Origin: Bacteroidales bacterium
GTDB lineage: Bacteria; Bacteroidota; Bacteroidia; Bacteroidales; UBA932
Assembly: GCA_017429475.1 (NCBI GenBank)
Contig: JAFROX010000009.1
Location: 124,001 to 188,000 of the forward strand
Reading direction: 5' to 3'
Length of the DNA: 64,000 nucleotides
Of the stretch, positions 62,007 through 64,000 are shown one piece after another. Under the pieces are notes generated by a model. That model did not search any database. It saw only the letters and a program-made list of their open reading frames with translations, and was not told the origin of the DNA. A program made the position numbers and the translations under genes. Within the stretch, counting starts at the first letter, position 1. Each line of letters opens with the position of its first letter.

Positions 62007-62797
62007 GATTCGAATACAAAGAGTTCAGAAGAAGTCCTGCGGGGCAGGGCTTTGAGCAATATGTGTGTTGCGCCGGCATCCTGCAGTGCGGCTGAAGCGC
62101 TTTGCAGGGCCAGCTCAGGTGTGTTGTTGTTCTCGCTGAGATGGCAGAGGAACACCGACTGCACGCCGGGGCCCGCCACCTTGCGCAGCAGTTCGGCGGC
62201 CTGGTCGTTCGACAGATGGCCGTTGCCGTTGCGGATGCGGCGTTTCAGTTCGGGAGTGTACGGACCGTTCATCAGCATATCAAAGTCATAATTACTCTCG
62301 ATGATGAGATGGCCAGCCTTTCCGCAATAGTCTACCACTTCGTTGGTCACTGCGCCGAGGTCGGTGATGAAGGTGAAGGTAGTGCCGAAGAAGTCTATGT
62401 GATAGCCCACGGTGTCGTGCGCGTCGTGCGGCACCATGAAAGGAGTGAACTTCACGCCAAGGCACTCTGAGGTCACGCCGGCCTCCGTCTCCTTCACGCA
62501 GCCGTAGAGACGGCCGCGCGTGCAGAAGTGGTTGTCGAGGGCACGGTGCAGCTCCTTCGTGGCGAACACGGGCTTGTGGTAATGCTCGGTGAAAGAGCCC
62601 AGATACTTGATGTGGTCCACGTGGTCGTGCGAAACCAGCACGAAGTCCACGTCGTTTATGTCGATGCCCAGTGTGGCGAGCCGCTTGCGGATGGTCCTGC
62701 CTCCCACCCCAACGTCGATGAGGAAGGATACATCGTCATTGCCGATGTAATAGCAGTTACCGTTGCTGCCGCTCGACAGACTGAGGAACCTTGTCAT
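62003..62797 (-). CDS. MBL-fold metallohydrolase (YycJ/WalJ-like)
   Basis: 264 residues. SLSSGSNGNCYYIG is the typical start; LVSHDHVDHIKYLG carries the H-x-H-x-D-H metal site and VFLCHLSENNNTPELAL the C-terminal His. YycJ/WalJ proteins are 5'-3' exonuclease-like enzymes linked to cell-wall control or DNA repair in Firmicutes; the role in Bacteroidota is unclear. Overlaps kdsC and mtnA by four bases each. Confidence 0.87.
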   Translation of the reverse strand: MTRFLSLSSGSNGNCYYIGNDDVSFLIDVGVGGRTIRKRLATLGIDINDVDFVLVSHDHVDHIKYLGSFTEHYHKPVFATKELHRALDNHFCTRGRLYGCVKETEAGVTSECLGVKFTPFMVPHDAHDTVGYHIDFFGTTFTFITDLGAVTNEVVDYCGKAGHLIIESNYDFDMLMNGPYTPELKRRIRNGNGHLSNDQAAELLRKVAGPGVQSVFLCHLSENNNTPELALQSASAALQDAGATHILLKALPRRTSSELFVFES

Positions 62798-63834
62798 TTG
62801 GAGATTCCGTTTTCGGTGATAATACCGGTGATCATCGATGCCGGAGTGACGTCGAAGGCCGGATTGTAGACCTTTGTCCCTATGGGAGCCGAAGGCTTTT
62901 CGAAGTACATTTCCGTCACCTCGTAGCCTGGCCTCTCCTCTATCTTCACATCAAAACCGGTGGGGCGGTTGCTGTCGATGGTCTGCGACGGACAGAGCAC
63001 GTAGAACGGGACGCCGTAATGCTGGGCGAGTATCGCGAGGCCGCTCGTGCCGACCTTGTTGACCACGTCGCCGTTGGCAGCCACCGTATCGGCACCGACA
63101 AAGATCATATCCACCTTCTTGCGGCTCATCACTATCGAAGCCATGTTGTCGCAGATAAGCGTGGCGTCGACGCCGGCCTTGCCCAGTTCGTAGGCGGTCA
63201 GCCTGGCGCCCTGAAGCAGCGGCCTGGTCTCGCAGACGAAGACCTTCGGCATATATCCGTTCTCCTGAGCCAGGAAGATCGGGCCGAGAGCCGTGCCATA
63301 GCGCGAAACGGCCAGGTGTCCGGCGTTGCAGTACGTCATTATGCACGCACCTGGCTTCATCAGGCCGAAACCATATTCGGCTATCGCAAGACAGGTCTTG
63401 ATCTTCTCGAGCTTGATGTTCCTTGCCTCTGCGGTGAGACGGTCCTTGATTCGGTCTATGGCCTCCCCGCTTTCCTCGGCGGCGCTCATCTGCTCATAGA
63501 AGCAGCTTTCCATCCTGTTGAGGTCGGTGAAAAGGTCGACGGCCGAAGGGCGGCTTATCGCCAGGTATTTCTTGACGCGGAGGAACTCCTTCTCGAGCAC
63601 CCGCAGGTCGTTTGTCTCGAAGCGGTTCATGCACATCGCCAGTCCGAGTGCGGCAGATATGCCGATGGCGTGGGATCCGCGCACCTTCAGCAGCGTGATT
63701 GCATAGAAAAGCTGCTCAGCAGTCGTGATGTGGATGTATTTCTCCTGGTTGGGCAGCAGCGTCTGGTCGAGTATGATCAGTTCTTTACCGTCTGGGGTAA
63801 GTTCTACAGCATCGTTCTCAAAAAAGCTTTTCAT
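62794..63834 (-). CDS. mtnA: S-methyl-5-thioribose-1-phosphate isomerase-like (MtnA)
   Basis: 346 residues of the eIF2B-alpha/MtnA fold. LIILDQTLLPNQEKYIH, VRGSHAIGISAALGL (the family normally has RGAPAIG), ICDNMASIVM with Asp, and GADTVAANGDVVNKVGT are clear. MtnA converts methylthioribose-1-phosphate to methylthioribulose-1-phosphate. The ATG overlaps the stop of the phosphorylase, which would produce its substrate from MTA. Ser-His in place of Ala-Pro in the first motif is unusual; ribose-1-phosphate isomerase activity is an alternative. Confidence 0.88.
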   Translation of the reverse strand: MKSFFENDAVELTPDGKELIILDQTLLPNQEKYIHITTAEQLFYAITLLKVRGSHAIGISAALGLAMCMNRFETNDLRVLEKEFLRVKKYLAISRPSAVDLFTDLNRMESCFYEQMSAAEESGEAIDRIKDRLTAEARNIKLEKIKTCLAIAEYGFGLMKPGACIMTYCNAGHLAVSRYGTALGPIFLAQENGYMPKVFVCETRPLLQGARLTAYELGKAGVDATLICDNMASIVMSRKKVDMIFVGADTVAANGDVVNKVGTSGLAILAQHYGVPFYVLCPSQTIDSNRPTGFDVKIEERPGYEVTEMYFEKPSAPIGTKVYNPAFDVTPASMITGIITENGISK

Positions 63835-64000
63835 CAGAGAGATTCTATCAGCCTTGTAAATAAAACAGTCAGTTTGCCGGCAGCCTCTTCGGCAGCCTTG
63901 ATAACCTCGTCACCGTCTATGAAATAGTCTGCGGCAGTATCGTGGGGATTGCTGGACACCACGGAGACTCCGAACACCCGGATGCCCGCGTGCCTGGCCA
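63834..64000 (-). CDS. Purine nucleoside/MTA phosphorylase, C-terminal end only (cut by window)
   Basis: 55 codons ending in a TGA at 63834-63836 that overlaps the mtnA ATG. GIRVFGVSVVSSNPHDTAAD, then EVIKAAEEAAGKLTVLFTRL, is the typical tail of trimeric purine nucleoside phosphorylases, in which the residue after VS helps decide base preference. With mtnA it makes a phosphorylase-isomerase pair. The N-terminal four-fifths lie outside the window. Confidence 0.75.
   Translation of the reverse strand, partial: ARHAGIRVFGVSVVSSNPHDTAADYFIDGDEVIKAAEEAAGKLTVLFTRLIESL

Overview
This 64 kb window is a chromosomal segment from a GC-rich member of the Bacteroidales (Bacteroidota), probably gut-associated. 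Reasons: Bacteroidota-type promoters (TAnnTTTG at -7, TTTG at -33); carbohydrate-active lipoproteins of families GH2 and GH97; a serine palmitoyltransferase, typical of sphingolipid-making Bacteroidota; and the rpmH, rsmG, polA and valS products read as Bacteroidota proteins. No rRNA, integrase, transposase or CRISPR array was seen. Species cannot be fixed from the sequence alone.

Layout. 0-4.7 kb: a membrane protein (cut by the window edge), a large GH2 lipoprotein and a deoxyribosyltransferase-like enzyme. 4.7-11.8 kb: small unknown genes, a lipoprotein translationally coupled to a Fic AMP-transferase that sits behind a palindromic operator, an isoprenylcysteine-type methyltransferase, the fluoride channel CrcB, a CDP-alcohol phosphatidyltransferase, an Ntn-hydrolase and a transglutaminase-like gene broken by an in-frame stop. 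11.8-12.5 kb: gene-free repeat DNA. 12.5-24.9 kb: an AT-richer, evidently imported defence island holding Vsr, a Sau3AI/MutH-type endonuclease, an M.Sau3AI-like C5 methylase, an HNH nuclease, then a tight operon of a MORC-like GHKL ATPase, an unknown protein, a PLD-SNF2 helicase and a small possible nuclease, followed by a PIN-like membrane protein. Diverged copies of one repeat (A) flank the island in inverted orientation, and a second repeat (B) forms an outer inverted pair reaching 31.3 kb.

25.2-31.3 kb is a plasticity zone: two paralogous winged-helix proteins plus a truncated third, a von Willebrand A protein, a truncated DUF1016 nuclease, five copies of the palindrome CTGCAAGnCTTGCAG, ten tRNA genes and tRNA remnants. 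31.3-43 kb is accessory metabolism: NERD protein, acyltransferase, CYTH protein, SGNH hydrolase, C69 dipeptidase, an outer-membrane barrel, and a leftward cluster with GH97, an M15 peptidase, a DUF1080 lipoprotein, a GT4 glycosyltransferase and an AraC-type regulator. 43.2-47.6 kb is a four-gene operon (VOC protein, serine palmitoyltransferase, threonine-synthase-like PLP enzyme, SDR reductase) that plausibly makes a sphingoid base or related long-chain amino ketone/alcohol.

47.6-64 kb is core housekeeping, all leftward: MTA/SAH deaminase, RluD, a PASTA protein, rpmH, rsmG, polA-rlmB-ABC-F-tatC-tatA, valS, maf-kdsC-MBL-mtnA-purine nucleoside phosphorylase (cut by the edge). Many of these overlap by 1-4 bases and so are likely co-translated. 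MtaD, MtnA and the phosphorylase together point to salvage of methylthioadenosine.
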